Positions 1 to 12,519 of a DNA stretch of 64,000 bases are shown here, in pieces. The position numbers and the translations under genes were made by a program. Source of the stretch: Siphonodentalium dalli (lineage: Eukaryota; Mollusca; Scaphopoda; Gadilida; Siphonodentaliidae). Within the stretch, counting starts at the first letter, position 1, and every line of letters begins with the position of its first letter. The stretch is from NCBI GenBank assembly GCA_032622095.1, contig CP136067.1, positions 200,160,052 through 200,224,051 of the forward strand, given 5' to 3'. The notes under the pieces were generated by a model that did no database searches, was not told where the DNA came from, and saw only the letters and a list, made by a program, of their open reading frames with translations.

Positions 1-196
1 CGCTGCAGACAATATAAAACTGACGACATTTTGAAATGTAAGCAGGCTTCAAACTCATCTTATCCAAGAAAAACTCTGGTTACATAAGAAATTTGTGTAT
101 AAGGTGTATGCGCATTTGTCGCGTTAAAAACAAAAGGTCCCAAGTCAAGGTCCAAATCCCCAACACACTCATGTGAGGTTTAACTCCATCCTCATA

Positions 197-500
197 CAGT
201 AATGTCCAAAGTAATTGACCACTTAACCACATCATAATTATTGGTAATTTGTCAGGATTTTAAATGCTGAAAAAATACCCATAATTCTGCTGTGGCTAAG
301 TGGTCAATTACTTTGGGCATTACTGTAACCAATATAAGGATTTGAGGTGTAATGATAACTCAATCCTCATACAGTAATGTACAAAGTAATTGACCACTTA
401 ACCACAGCATAATAATGGGTAATTTGTCAGGATTTTAAATGCTGAAAAAATACCCATAATTCTGCTGTGGTTAAGTGGTCAATTACTTTGGGCATTACTG
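197..500. repeat. Tandem pair of 129-bp foldback (hairpin) elements
   Basis: Two direct copies (197-325 and 372-500, period 175 bp). Each copy is an imperfect inverted repeat with arms of about 50 bp: the left arm opens CAGTAATG and the right arm closes CATTACTG. The unpaired loop is about 30 bp. This is the form of a miniature inverted-repeat element that was duplicated together with its flank. No coding capacity is seen. The superfamily is unknown. Confidence 0.8.
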
Positions 501-889
501 TAACCAATATAAGGATGTGAGGTTTAATGAGAACTCCATCCACATAACTAATAAATATGTGTGAAAATTAAACCAAAAAAAATAAATTCCATGATGGCGT
601 CCAATATGGACTGCCTAATTCTGCTCCAAAACATGTATATTGAATATATGGTTGTTTATTGGGGAAAACCGATTATTTCAATAATATTTTCATTAACTGG
701 GATCCAAAACCCGACTTACGGGAGCGCGCTTCATGCGCGACTGTATCTTAAGCATATGTGCATATTTAATGAGCCAACAATTGGAATCCCAATAGAGAAG
801 ATTGGCACGTCGACCTTGCGCATAGACATCATTGATGATCTCTATGAGAATCAAAATTGACATTTAATAGACAATTTCGATTAACCGCA
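501..889. other. AT-rich stretch with no supported gene
   Basis: An open frame of about 100 codons exists at 561-860, but it has no recognisable motif and no codon-like composition. I see nothing else here. Confidence 0.5.
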
Positions 890-1315
890 ATAACTTAAGG
901 AATCTCTAATTGCGCTTAAGCCCAATGAGAATGCAATAACACATTCCTTATTATGCTTAACCGCAATTACTTCCCATTCCACTTAAACACAATTAATATA
1001 TCTCTCATTAGATCACCCTTCTGCAAATAGTAGAATAATCCTATATTTGTTCCACCCATTGTGCCATGGAGAATGGAGATGGACTACACCATCTGTATTA
1101 TAAGGAGTTTATGTACTATATATAATATATTATTCTTTAATAAGAGATTCATTATTAGGCTTTATCAGCGAAATTTGAATATTCTTCATTGCGCTTAAGC
1201 GCAATTAAATATTCCCTTATTGCGCTTAAGCACAATAGAGATTCCCTTATTGAGCTTATAAGCGCAATAAGGAATATCCCTTATTGTGCTTAAGCACAAT
1301 TAGCTCTTCTTGCTC
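890..1315. repeat. Cluster of short CTTAAG-centred palindromes
   Basis: The motif ATTGCGCTTAAGCGCAAT and close variants occur at least six times between about 890 and 1310, separated by AT-rich spacers that often contain TTCCCTTATT. Each copy is itself self-complementary. The same motif family reappears at 25.5-26.8 kb. It is non-coding and its role is unknown. Confidence 0.7.
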
Positions 1316-1365
1316 TTAATTAAAAAAAAACAGTTATAATTGTATTGTAACTATTGGTTTGTCCT

Positions 1366-1843
1366 TTAAAGGTACTCAATCCGAAAAGAGGGTCCCCATC
1401 TCAACAGATTCCCACAACAACAATCCGATCAGAGGGTCCTATATTACTATTTCTTTGGCTTTGGGGGTAAAACATATTTGATTCGAGTCGAGGAAACCAT
1501 CAAACAAAGATCAGAGTTATTAGATATTGATTTTTGAAATTTGTTAATTGCTCGAGATGAGTACTAATAACTGCCGTCAATTTGGTAACCTGCTCGAGAT
1601 TTTACGCCAAAACTCTATTCAAACAGACAAGGATGGATAACTCTATAATCAGGGTACGCAATTTTGAATGTCTTCTGGGCCAGAAAGAATTCCCGATAAT
1701 GAAAAATAATAGATTTCTAAAATCGATATCTAACAAATCTGAGCTTTGATGGGTGACTTCCTCGACTCGAATCAAATATTTTTGACCCCCGAAGCCATTG
1801 AAATAGTAATTGAGATGAGTTTTATCGGATTGAGTACCTTTAA
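1366..1843. mobile_element. TTAA-flanked foldback element (MITE)
   Basis: The left end reads TTAAAGGTACTCAATCCGA and the right end is its reverse complement, so TTAA sits on both sides. Long terminal inverted repeats continue inward on the left to about 1540 and on the right from about 1690; both arms share the segment around TTTGATTCGAGTCGAGG. A TTAA duplication is typical of the piggyBac superfamily. No transposase is present, so it is non-autonomous. Related copies are at 23592-23817 and, more decayed, at 21889-22228 and about 2198-2260. Confidence 0.75.
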
Positions 1844-2736
1844 TATTTCCATACATCATGCCCACATATATTATAAAAGAATAGTACTATTATTATGCTC
1901 GTAGTAGTTAATACCACATTACCGTCAATATTCTAGCATGGTTAATTTCAAAATCACAACGTTAATTGTTATTACTATTTGTGTGTACTGTATATGTACA
2001 TCAGTCACCAATTGAGAAACTTAAGCACAGTCTGGTTGAATATCTACCATATATGGTGGATTATTCTCACATCCAAGCTGTTGGTGTCATTCGTGTTATT
2101 TTGCATGCGAAGTGGTAGACCCCCCCCCAATAGCTTATCAATACCACTCAGGACAGTGGGTGTTTTTCCTCAATTAATTGAATTTCTTGTTGCTGCTTAA
2201 ATATGAACAATCCGATTCGATGGTCCCCATATTTTCCAGTTATAACAACAACAAAATTTTACTAAAAAACGATGGAGTTATCCAAAATTATTTTATTACC
2301 AATAAATGCAAACAAAACTACCACGCACGATACCACATCGTCCTATAATTACGTGTTTTTCTTGATATTTTGGACCGTAAATTGGTGGGGTTCAAACCTT
2401 CCATACATTGCTTTGTCCAATAGAGAAACGGCCTCTATATATAACAGACTTTAAAATTTGGGCCCAGGTCACCAAAATGTTGTTTGTTGTCATGGAAAGG
2501 AATGGATTTTCTTCAAAAACTGAGTAAAACAATTTAAAATTTGGACTTAATTTGTACCTGCCAGCACAAATTTCATACCTGTCAGCACAAATTTCATGTG
2601 ATAAGTTTCAATTTAAGATAATGTTATCATCAGTAATCCATAAATACAATATTACAGATTTTTTTGGATTTAGTTATTGGTTGGTGCGAATTGGCAGTTT
2701 CGATATTGGCCGGTTGTTGACAAATTGAAGTTCAGG
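1844..2736. other. Non-coding AT-rich stretch with one TTAA-element scrap
   Basis: Around 2198-2260 the sequence resembles the outer arm of the TTAA foldback family (AATCCGATTCGATGGTCCCC). The rest shows no gene, structured RNA or repeat that I can name. Confidence 0.45.
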
Positions 2737-2739
2737 TAG

Positions 2740-5346
2740 TAGCTTTGGTTGTTAAGAATGGGAATTTTTGCTATAAGATGACATTCTCAGCTCTTAAATG
2801 TTATATATATATCCTCGAAGCAGGTTTCACAATACTCACATTTAGGCCGTAGTTCCCCAGTTAACTCTGCCAATACGTACACTAGTCCAGGAGCGGACAT
2901 GGTACCAGCCACCCCAGGATTTAACTTCACCTGATTCATTTTCTTCCTTATGATGTTCCTCAACTTTTTTTATCAATGTTAACACGAAAACAAAGTGGCC
3001 GTGTAGACACCAGACAAGACGTCGTCCAACATGGCCGTCGTTTTTCAGACGGGTCACTAAGTCAGTTTGATGCAAATATTACAGTGAGAAAATCTTTTCA
3101 TATGTATGCAAATGTGTATATTTTATTTTTGTGAAGCTAAGATATAACTCCACTTTTCATAGTAAAATGGGAACTCCCCGTCCAAGATGATCGCAAAAAT
3201 GGAAGCCGGAAGTAAAACATTTAATTATTTTCACTAATAAAATCTGGATCAGTTTCTGCTATATGAAACTGGTTGATAATTGTGACTTTATTTTTGTACT
3301 GTTCATTTAAGTGATCGTTGGAGCAATTAAATATGCCATTCATGTGGTCCGAGTCTCTTCGGATCCCTCAAAAGTTCGATTTTACAGAACTTGGTACAAT
3401 TCAACAAAATTTACCATTGGGATTGTAGTCATATTTCACGAATATATGGGCAGAACTGTGTACTGTAAGTAAGGCATACCATTACTTATGAATATTCCAA
3501 TTTCAATAGACTCAATGGAACCAAAACTGTTACTTTGGCTCAAAATGGCTGCCAAAATGACGGCCAAAATATGGAAAATGATAGATATCGCCCAGCGTGT
3601 TATGCAATCGGTTAATAGTAAGTTGGGGTTGATTAATACAATTGGCTATTGTGTATTTTATACAATGAATACTAACATTTCAGATGCACCTTGATTGATT
3701 GTTAGTATTGTATATAGCCACTGAATTGTCAGAATTATTGGAATTCTCTATTACAAACTTGACATCAAAATCGGCAAAAAAAATCACTTTTCGGGTTTAG
3801 GCCATTTTTTTCTAGCATAATGGCGTGTTATCTGCACAATGGAGGAAACGGTTTTCCTGACATAAGTTAATCAATTTGGATGCCAATGGGCCATCATTTT
3901 AATGTTATTGGGCACATAAGATGGCCCATCTCAGTTCAGTTTCAAAGTTCTGACCATTTCTGTTCAAAACATGGCCATATTCCCAAAAGAAGTTTTCGTA
4001 ACATTCCATATTGCATCCTTTAACATGAATGTGTCATGACGCATAAGGTACTGATTTAACCAGCATAGAACATTTTGTTGTCAGTGAATTATATTACATA
4101 AATAATAACCAAGTATTTGTCACAATTTGCTATATTATCGGAACAGCAGAGAATGATGTTTGGGATATATTTGAAAAATATACTTTTTGTTTACCAAATC
4201 TGGTTGCCATTTTGCAAGCTATCTGTGACAATTTTGTCTAAAAACACATCAGGGTTACACATTTAAGACAGATCAGACAATAACCAAATTTGATACCAAA
4301 GATAGTTCCATTTTACTTGACAAAATTGCCTAGACTCGAAAAGTGATATTTTTGCCGATATTGATGTCAAGATTGTAATAGAGAATTCCAATAATTCTGA
4401 CAATGCAGTGGCTATATACAATACGAACGATCAATCGAGGTGCATCAGAAATGATAGTATTCAATGTATAAAATACACGATAGCCAATTTTATTAATCAA
4501 CCCCAACTTACTATTAACCGATTGCATAACAAGCTGGGCGATATCTATCATTTTCCATATTTTGGCCGTCATTTTTGGCAGCCAGTTTGAGCCAAAGTGA
4601 CTATTTTGGCTCCATTGAGTCGATTGAAATTGGAATAATAATAATTAATGGTAGGTCTTACTTACAGTACACAGTTCTGCCCATTTATATTTTAAATATA
4701 ACTAAATTCCAATGGTGATTTTTGGTGAATTGTACCACGTTCTGCACAATCGAACTTTTGAGGGATCAGAAGAGACTGGGACCACATGGATGGCATATTT
4801 AATTGCTCCAACGATCACTTTAATGAACAGTACAAAATAAAGTCACAATTATAGCTCGGTTCCATACAGCAGAAACTGATCTAGAAGTTATTAGTGAAAA
4901 CACCTGAGATTGTTTACTTCCGGCTTCCATTTTGGCGGTCATCTTGGACGGGGAGTTCCCATTTTACTATGAAAAGTGGAGTTATATCTTAGCTTCACAA
5001 AAATAATATCTACACATTTGCTTACATATGAACAGATTTTCTCACTATATTTGGATCAAACTAACTTAGTGGTCCGTCTGAAAACGGCGGCCATGTTGGA
5101 CGCCGTCGCTTTGGTGTCTACACGGCCACTTTTTCTTTCGTGTTAACATTAATTAACAGTTGAGGGACATCATAAGGAAGAAAATGAGTCAGATGAAGTT
5201 AAATCCTTGGGGTGGTTGGGCACCATGTCAGCGCCTGGACTAGTGTACGTATTGGCAGAGATAATTGGGGAACGCTTGTTCCCATGGCAACTAGGGCCTA
5301 AATGTGAGTATTGTGAAACCTGCTTCGATGATATATATATATAGAG

Positions 5347-5442
<96 letters not shown>

Positions 5443-5487
5443 CATTTCAGAGCTGCGAATGTAATTCCAATTCTTAACAACCAAAGA
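2740..5487. mobile_element. 2.7-kb element made of two long inverted arms of about 1.05 kb
   Basis: The left arm (about 2740-3800) and the right arm (about 4325-5487) are reverse complements with scattered mismatches. Matching landmarks include CCTCGAAGCAGGTTTCAC at 2813 and its complement near 5315, and CTTTTCGGGTTTAGG at 3787 matched near 4330. The central spacer of about 520 bp has no recognisable gene. The arms contain no transposase. This fits a foldback-type DNA element or an inverted duplication. The left arm has a short TA run where the right arm carries an expanded (TA)n tract. Confidence 0.8.
5331..5441. repeat. (TA)n microsatellite
   Basis: Alternating TA for about 110 bp, broken only by a short GAGATTT at 5343-5350. 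It lies inside the right arm of the 2.7-kb inverted repeat, where the left arm has only about ten bases of TA. Confidence 0.97.
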
Positions 5488-5539
5488 GATATATTTTCAC
5501 ATTCCAAGTTCATCTTCCGTCCACGAACTATACTGTAGC

Positions 5540-6075
5540 ATTTTTCCGGGAGTACAGAAGTTGATATTTATAGTATTCACGGCAAAGTGGTTTTTATGGG
5601 CGACTTTAATGCCAGCCTTCAGCGTGATGCGCGTGACAAACCATTTAAGAAGTTTTTAGATAATAGGTTTATCTCTGTCAATGTCGTATATTTTCCTCTG
5701 AACACCCCAGCAACACATTTCCATGCCATGAGTTATCCTGGTTCAGTGATCGATCACATTATCGTCAGTAAAGACGACACTGGTTTGATTTTTCATTGCG
5801 AAATTCTGGATGATGACGCAATCAAAGTGACCAACCACATACCCATTTACGTTATGATAAAGTAAGATGACTATACATGTGCACCTCGAAATATTACAGA
5901 ACCAAGCCATAGTACATCGTTACCGCAATATGACGTACGTGCCAAGGTTGAGTCGGATACATTTTATGAAAACAAAATTAATTCTAGTACGGTTTCTTAT
6001 ACCTTATTGGTCGAAAGAATTAACATTACGTCACAAGAGTATGCGATATTACAGATCTGTTTGGATTTCGGCTGG
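5540..6075 (+). pseudogene. LINE endonuclease C-terminal fragment
   Basis: The open frame at 5587-5865 encodes the second half of an apurinic/apyrimidinic-type endonuclease of a non-LTR retrotransposon. It shows GDFNA (catalytic Asp and Asn), then SVIDHIIVS and a terminal NHIPI, matching the family order GDFN...S.IDHI...SDH.P. Another frame downstream (about 5875-6080) looks like the linker between endonuclease and RT, with no RT block following. The N-terminal half is absent. It lies on the opposite strand to the large LINE that follows, so it is a separate, 5'-truncated and decayed copy. Confidence 0.7.
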
Positions 6076-6299
6076 TAGGACAATTAACGATGTAACTGGT
6101 CTATTCGGTGTTATAATGATGCCAAAAACTAATTCAGGCGCGAATACCGGATGGCATCAACTAATATTCGTTGCTCCTTTAACGATGACATCGATAAAAG
6201 CGCTGAGTGTGATCAAGATAATTTCTTCAGACTGCTGACTCCGATTCAATTACATGCACAAAATACGAGATAACTCGCAGTTGGTAGTCAATGTGTTAA

Positions 6300-6567
6300 T
6301 GCCAAACGCAAATCACTAGGGGCACTTGTTAGTAAATATAATAGAATATAATTTATTAAGCAAAATACGCCCCTGTATTGGGACAGGTTACCATACATAG
6401 ATATTCTATTATTGTGATACATGAACACACTTCACATGAATAATAATAACATCACTCAGTCATGTAACTTAATATACATTATATATTATTTATATACTGT
6501 TCAATCTGCACTCGGAAAACCTCCTGGAAATTTTCGCGGAATGTTGTGTAAGGTCATTATCTAGTAT
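6300..6567 (-). other. Probable 3' UTR of the minus-strand LINE
   Basis: The sequence is AT-rich and contains an AATAAATTATATTC-like signal when read on the minus strand, downstream of the ORF2 stop. No poly-A tract or target duplication could be placed, so the end of the element is uncertain. Confidence 0.4.
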
Positions 6568-6603
6568 ATGCTTCAGTTGGTCCCGTCTACTCATCAGTCG
6601 AAA

Positions 6604-9600
6604 ATTAATAAAAACTTCCTTCCATTAGTTTTAGTATTTCACTACGTTGGGTGTAATAATGGGGGCAGTCAATTAAGAAGTGTCTTTCGTTTTCGACGAG
6701 CTTGTCTTCACATAAGACACACAGCTGTAATGGTAAAGATGTCTTTTTTCGGTTGCGTATGTCTACCCTTTTCAATAGTAAGAGACTGATTATCTATTCT
6801 AAGTCGCGTAAACATTATACGGTCAGTTTGGGAAGCTGTGTGAATAAAGTAGGGTTCTAACTCAAAAGTTCGTTGGAAACGCCTATTTGTTCTTAGTTTG
6901 TTTTGCCTGATTTAGAAGCGCTATTAAGCATACAGTAATACTGACTCGAAATCTTTAACATGGTTTGTCTGGAGCTGTCGTTTGAATGAAATGAAACTAC
7001 TCAGAAGAACGCTACTACTCTCATTTCTATTTATAGTAAACCCATACGATTCTAGACTTTTGAAGATTGAACTACTAGTTTTTCCGCTAAGTTGTTCAAT
7101 AACTGCGTCTTGCAATAAATTGCTCGTGCAACATGAGGTAATTTTAACCGCGTAGGAAGCCATTCTATACAGCGCGTCAATACATAACGGATAGCTTCCT
7201 AGTTCAGCTCGGGTAGCAGAATTAGATGCACATTTTCCAACTCCGAGAATATGTTTGCAATGTGATACATGAACTTTTTCACACAAATAACGATCATAAT
7301 TGTGTTTAGTTATTCCTGTTGCCCAAATTTCACTTCCTTATAAGATCGAATAGTTTAAGGGACGTTTTCAGAGGGAGTGGTGCTTAATTAGCACATGCAT
7401 GTGTTACTAAAAAGAGAGCCTTTCGACTTTTGACGCTCATGTCATCCCCTGAATGTATGAAATATCCTGTGTCTGCAAAGATAGTTCCAAGATATGTGTA
7501 TTCGTTAACAATTTCCAATTGATATCCATTAAGGAAGAAGTCTGGGTAAAAGTTTGGTTTTCTAGTTCGAAAAATCATGCATTTGGTCTAATCTGGATTG
7601 ACTGATAGAGCGTTCATATGCGTGTAAGACTGTAAGCTATCTAATGACCACTGAAGTTCCTCCAGACTTTCTGACAATAGAACTAAATCATCCGCAAATA
7701 CAAAAAAGTTATTTAGTTTGCTAGAGCCGATAGACAGTGGGTCACATTTACCATCAAAGATGCCATCAATATCATCAATAAATATCTTGAATAATAGAGG
7801 TGATAATACAGATCCTTGGCGGACTCCAATTGTTGAAAGGTGTGGTGAGCCAAGTCCCTTACGTGTGTGTTTGTAGTATAAATACTTGAATCATATAGCG
7901 ATTTTGCTATCTGCATTATCCTGCCGGTAATTCCAATTAACACCATTTTCTTACAAATTATTTGTCGATCAACTGTATCAAATGCTTTCCGAAAATCTAC
8001 AAACGTTGCATATACTGTTTTTTTTAGAAGTGATATATTTTTGGATAGACGCACGATTAACGAAGGCGCTGTCAAATGTACTTTCGTCAGCACTAAAACC
8101 GAATTGATTTTCACTTATTACGTTATTAATCTCCAGAAATGTAGCCAATCTATGGTTAATTACTTTATTGAACAATTTTCCCACTGATGATCTAAGGGCT
8201 ATTGTCCGATAATTATTCGGATCGTCCTTAGGTCCCTTTTTGTGTATCAAACTGAGAATTGACTTACTCCATTCCGGTGGTAATACCCTGTTTAAAAAAT
8301 TATATTAAACATATGTACAAACTGATTAATCATTAAAGGCACATCGCACTTGATACATTCATTGGTTATTTGATCTGGGCCTACCGCCTCTAAAATGTTC
8401 ATTGCCGTGATGGGGTCATTATTCAGAGATATGTCACGTGATATATGCGTCTGTATTGACGACGAATCTACAATGCCTGGCTGCATAGTACTATACAGAT
8501 TTTGGAAAAATTCGACAGCTGTATCTGAGTTTATATCATCGCTGGATTTTCGATTTGTATCTTTGTTATTGCGTAGGCCATCTATTATGTACTAATACTG
8601 TTTGGGGTTGTCTGTTTCTAATTCATCTAAATTATTGTGAAGTTCAGCGTAGAACGTTTTTCTTTTGCGTTTTAGTTCTTTTTATATACTTTTGTTGTAG
8701 TGAAAATTTGCATTTTAACTTTACATCAAAAGAACAATTTCTTACATTCTTTACGATCTTGTCGACTGTTCGCTTCTATTCTTGTGGAACCACTTTCTTT
8801 TGCGGGAACAACAGAGCAAACGAGACTATTTATCATGTTAATTGCCGCCATTATGTCATCTAAGGCCCGAGCTGCTCCCTGCTGGTCACTGGAGTAGTCA
8901 CGATATTGATATTGTAGCAATTGATAGCTTATTTCATGGGAAGTAATTTTATCTATGGTGTTTTTGTTTACTCGAACTATTTCATTTCAAACTGGGTTTT
9001 GGTTTTTCGTATGTAAATTTCCGGTTGATACATGTAGAAATGGAGAACTAATTGACAATTGTCTGAGTACTCTGATGGGAGTTTAACACAGAAATACTCT
9101 ACATGAGAGAGGAAGTGGTCAGTTAGTAATTTTATGTAATCGACTACACTCGTGCCGTTATACTGATAGCTCGTGAAATGCCTTATTCGATCACCCGCTG
9201 TTCTCCCATTAACAATTATAATGCATGCACTCTGACACAATTCAAGTAGTTGTGTGACATATGTATTAACGACTTGATCGTGACTTATCGGTATCTAATG
9301 TATAATCGATAGGGAGATGTACTGTATTTTGCGATGGAATTTTGAATAAGATTAAATGAACTTTCGTCTTTGTTTTCCGGTTTCCAAAAAGAGGAATTGC
9401 TAGGCGGTACATAACTAGAAATTAATACAACTTCATTTGATAAATTCAACGTTTTACCATAGAACACGGCACATATAGCATACTCATTAATGGTGTGGCT
9501 TTCTTTAAAAAACGATTTATATGACGATCAGTAACACAAGGCCTCCTTTTTTGTTCTGACCGCCTTTGTGGGATAATTGTATGCATTCATAGCCGGGTAT

Positions 9601-9792
9601 TTCAATGTCATCTAGTTCTTGGTACCAAGTTTCTACTATAGTGTAATAAAATCATATTTAGATATCTGATTTATTAATTCGGGATCTGTCAGTTTATGAC
9701 AGACACCTTGGACATTCCATGATGTATATCTAATAATGCCATTATCTTTGTTGTTGTCGTTGAGTATCATTCTATATTCAACATGTGGCTAT
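6604..9792 (-). pseudogene. Decayed LINE ORF2: endonuclease plus reverse transcriptase
   Basis: Read on the minus strand, the parts appear in the expected order across several frames. The endonuclease starts at about 9770 (SWNVQG), followed by LISSYVPPSNS (about 9430) and NGRTAGD with VVDY (about 9200-9130). The RT follows with GPDQITNECIK (about 8370), a YRTIAL block (about 8200), FVDFRKAFDTVD (about 7990) and the catalytic ADD at 7687-7695, then EYTYLGT (about 7490). A Cys/His segment CEDKLVENERHFLIDCP lies at about 6700. At least one in-frame stop (after NPD, about 7590) and several frameshifts break it. Domain order and the Cys/His tail suggest a CR1/L2-like clade, but the clade is not certain. 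It pairs with the ORF1 remains at 10.2-12.2 kb. Confidence 0.85.
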
Positions 9793-9879
9793 CGAAGTTA
9801 GGTTTGTACTATAATGTTTCGATCGTTTTGCCAAAAAGTTGCAAGTCATCAACTGTTGACAATGTAGCATTTTATGAAG

Positions 9880-9910
9880 AATGAGAAAGAGAGAAAGAGA
9901 GAGATATGGC
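9880..9910. repeat. (GAGAAA)n-type purine simple repeat
   Basis: A short run of AGAGA/GAAAG units lies between the ORF1 and ORF2 remains of the LINE. Confidence 0.8.
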
Positions 9911-10166
9911 TCACACAGCGATTAGCAATAGGCTGTGTATTTGTGCCGGGTAAGCACGAAATGCAAATCGGACTATGAAGACTTAATTGCTGCTACGTGT
10001 TATCCAGCCGGAAAAACAGCCGGATGCTGGCCAAAATGCTGTGATAGCCATCCATGTAGTACAGAGCGGTCATAAATTATGACGTAACGCCGCTAAGGTA
10101 TTGTTGAGTAAATACATCAATACAGAGTGGTCTACCACTTCAAAGTAATTATCGGTAGTTAATCAG

Positions 10167-12195
10167 TCACAGGTCTATTTCTATAATGGATCTGATGGCC
10201 GACAGTTGGTCGTTTGTGAACACAAAGTTAGAAGCCACATGGGCTGCATGGCTTGAATTAAATCCATTTGCTTTGGTATCACGCCACTGTTTACTGATCC
10301 TTGGAGAATTAGGGATCACGAACTTGTAGCGATCGCGGCCCCCTTGAGGTGACATCGGACCATTTGACGTTGTTATCCTTCTTGTGGTAGTTCTTCTTCG
10401 CAAGAGTAGCGTCAAGTAGTTCAACCCCGCTGTGATTTGGACGCCAATTATCATGAAACAGATTAACATTTACCGTCTCCAGAAAAACGGAAGAAGTATC
10501 GATAAATTTACAGCTTTTCCTTGAACATACCTGCTCGAAGCAGGTGATAGTATCGTATATGCGGCTATTTGTCCCCGATCTGTCCGGTTTAGAAAGTACA
10601 GAGAAAATGCCTATCTTTGCAGCTTGACATGACCGGCGGATCGCATCAATAGTAGTACTAAAGTCATCAGAATAGGTTTTGTACCCCCTTCTACATGAGT
10701 TTATTCCAACATGAACTGTCACCTTGTATACATATGAGTCTACTGTGTTCCCTTCGCCCTCGAACCATCGTCGCACTCCCGTGAGGTTCAGACCTCATAT
10801 TGACACTTTCTTAATGTATTCATCAGTTAGTGCTAATCTACGCGAGCTGATATACATCAACACAGAATCGCCGATAACAATATGCACTTTCTTTAAAATT
10901 CATTTGGTGAGACTTTGTAACTGTTCCACGCTCTGGTATTTTTGTATGTTTGTTGTGTTTTACCTATCCGTTGATCGTCGATCTAGTAAATCTCCTGTTC
11001 CCCACAGCCTGTATCTCATCTGGGAGTTCCGTGTTTGTCGAAGTGTCAGATAGAGCTTGAAACTGATTCTGTGTTTCGATGCACACAACAGTTTTCAATT
11101 CGACATCTTTGCTTGTTTCATTATTATTATTTGTGGTGTGAAGCTCTTATTGCACTAATTTATCTTGTCTTTCAATATCCACGGTGGTCTTTTTATTTTC
11201 ACTATTAGTTGTGTTAGTTGAAGTAGATTTTGTTATTATTTTCGAATGTGCTCTTCGCAAGCTAGCATTTTCTTTAGAAGAGAGACATCAGTTTCCAATT
11301 GAGTTATTCTATTATAAAGGTGTTCTTCTGTGTCCGCTTGTTTCACTTTTATGTCTTCGAGCATATCTGACAAGGTCAATTTTATTTTGAAGTTTCATAC
11401 AATTTTCTTTATTACTTTGTTTAAAGTGACTTATAGGCCTTATTGGCCGGGTGTGTTGTTATTTTGTTACTCGACATTGTTATCACCTGTATGTGATGTT
11501 TTGTATACACTATACACACATGTCACTATAATAAAATATTCGTTCGTTCGTTCGTTCGTCATTATAATTTATATTAACATTTTCGATATGTCTCTTTAAA
11601 ATAGGCGTCCGAAAACAGGCGGTCACTTCGGGCGTTTTTTTTATCTGCGTCATGGGTGTTGTTTGTACAAGGATTCATCAAGTTCCGTATGTACACGAAG
11701 TCCTACCTTGATCTGTCGGTATGAGAATCCCACAGTGGACACAATCGGAAGTTCCAGCCACCATTTCACATTTTTCTTTTATCCTTGAATCATGAGCCTC
11801 TGTTTTGTCCGGTATAAATGAAGCACTACCTTTCCTCCTTTATCCGATACATTCCTGGCCACTTCTATCTTGTCGCCAACAACTACACGCTGTTAGTCCT
11901 TTCCTGCGATCCAAGCGGCGTTGTTTATTTCAGTGCCACATTCTAAATCCCAGTATCGATCATATAAGCCTGTAACGTATTTTTCGTAAGTGTCCGCATC
12001 CAGACTTAGTGTGATGCACTTTCTGCCACCTTTAACTTCAGTATTTTGTACGACTGTTCGCATTTCGCATTCCTTCCTTCTGAATTTAAAACAAGGTTCT
12101 TCTGTCGAGAATCTGTGTCTTGTCCAATGTGTAATACTGCTACGCTCGGTGTGTATTCTTTAGCATCCACAATTTCGAACGTGTCATCAAATCCG
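10167..12195 (-). pseudogene. Decayed LINE ORF1 with coiled coil and SGNH-hydrolase domain
   Basis: On the minus strand the N-terminal part (12190-11640, frameshifted) includes KGGKVVLHLYRTKQR and a C-x2-C segment that may be a remnant zinc finger. A heptad-rich helix follows at about 11340-11240 (NRITQLETDVSLLKKML), fitting an ORF1 trimerisation coil. The C-terminal domain (10890-10310) is an SGNH/GDSL-type esterase fold: VIGDS with the catalytic Ser codon at 10864-10866, VTVHVGINSC, a SKPDRSG block and, near the end, NLFHDNWRPNHSG with the expected Asp and His. Such esterase-bearing ORF1 proteins are known in CR1/L2-type LINEs. It is broken by stops, frameshifts and a plus-strand insertion at about 11425-11558. 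Confidence 0.75.
11425..11558 (+). mobile_element. Short retroposon 3' end with (TTCG)n tail
   Basis: On the plus strand the segment ends with AATAAAATA followed by about four TTCG units (11541-11558). This is a polyadenylation-like signal with a microsatellite tail, as in 3' ends of LINEs and SINEs. It interrupts the opposite-strand ORF1 between its N-terminal part and coiled coil. The left boundary is a guess. Confidence 0.5.
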
Positions 12196-12261
12196 AGTCA
12201 TTCACATTAATATCCAGGTTGGATCTTTCTATATTCCAATTAAAACACAAACTAAACACCA

Positions 12262-12308
12262 GCAGTCAGATGCTCGTAGCCCGTTTATATATAACCATGG
12301 GTATATGC
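12262..12308. repeat. 47-bp sequence, inverted copy at 15061-15107
   Basis: It is a perfect reverse complement, base for base, of 15061-15107. It lies just upstream (5' side) of the minus-strand LINE ORF1 remains. Its partner lies 5' of a plus-strand LINE RT scrap. Both could be 5'-UTR pieces of related LINEs. Confidence 0.85.
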
Positions 12309-12519
12309 GAAAAATACACAACGAAAACACACTCCACAGTTTGGATCGATAAGTCTTGCCCTGTGTATTTTGATGTTGAATTTTTTGACAATCGGCCTTC
12401 CGTATCATTTCTACAACACAATTATCGTCTTACTTGCAGCACGATCGTCACGGAATCGTTTTCTTTCAGAGTATGGATAACACATTGCCGCCGGTGAAGT
12501 GTATTCTCGGATAAGAAAC

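Noticed and set aside
5170..5484. A 104-codon minus-strand frame rich in Ile-Tyr
   Set aside because: It is the translation of the (TA)n microsatellite and the arm of the inverted repeat, not a protein.
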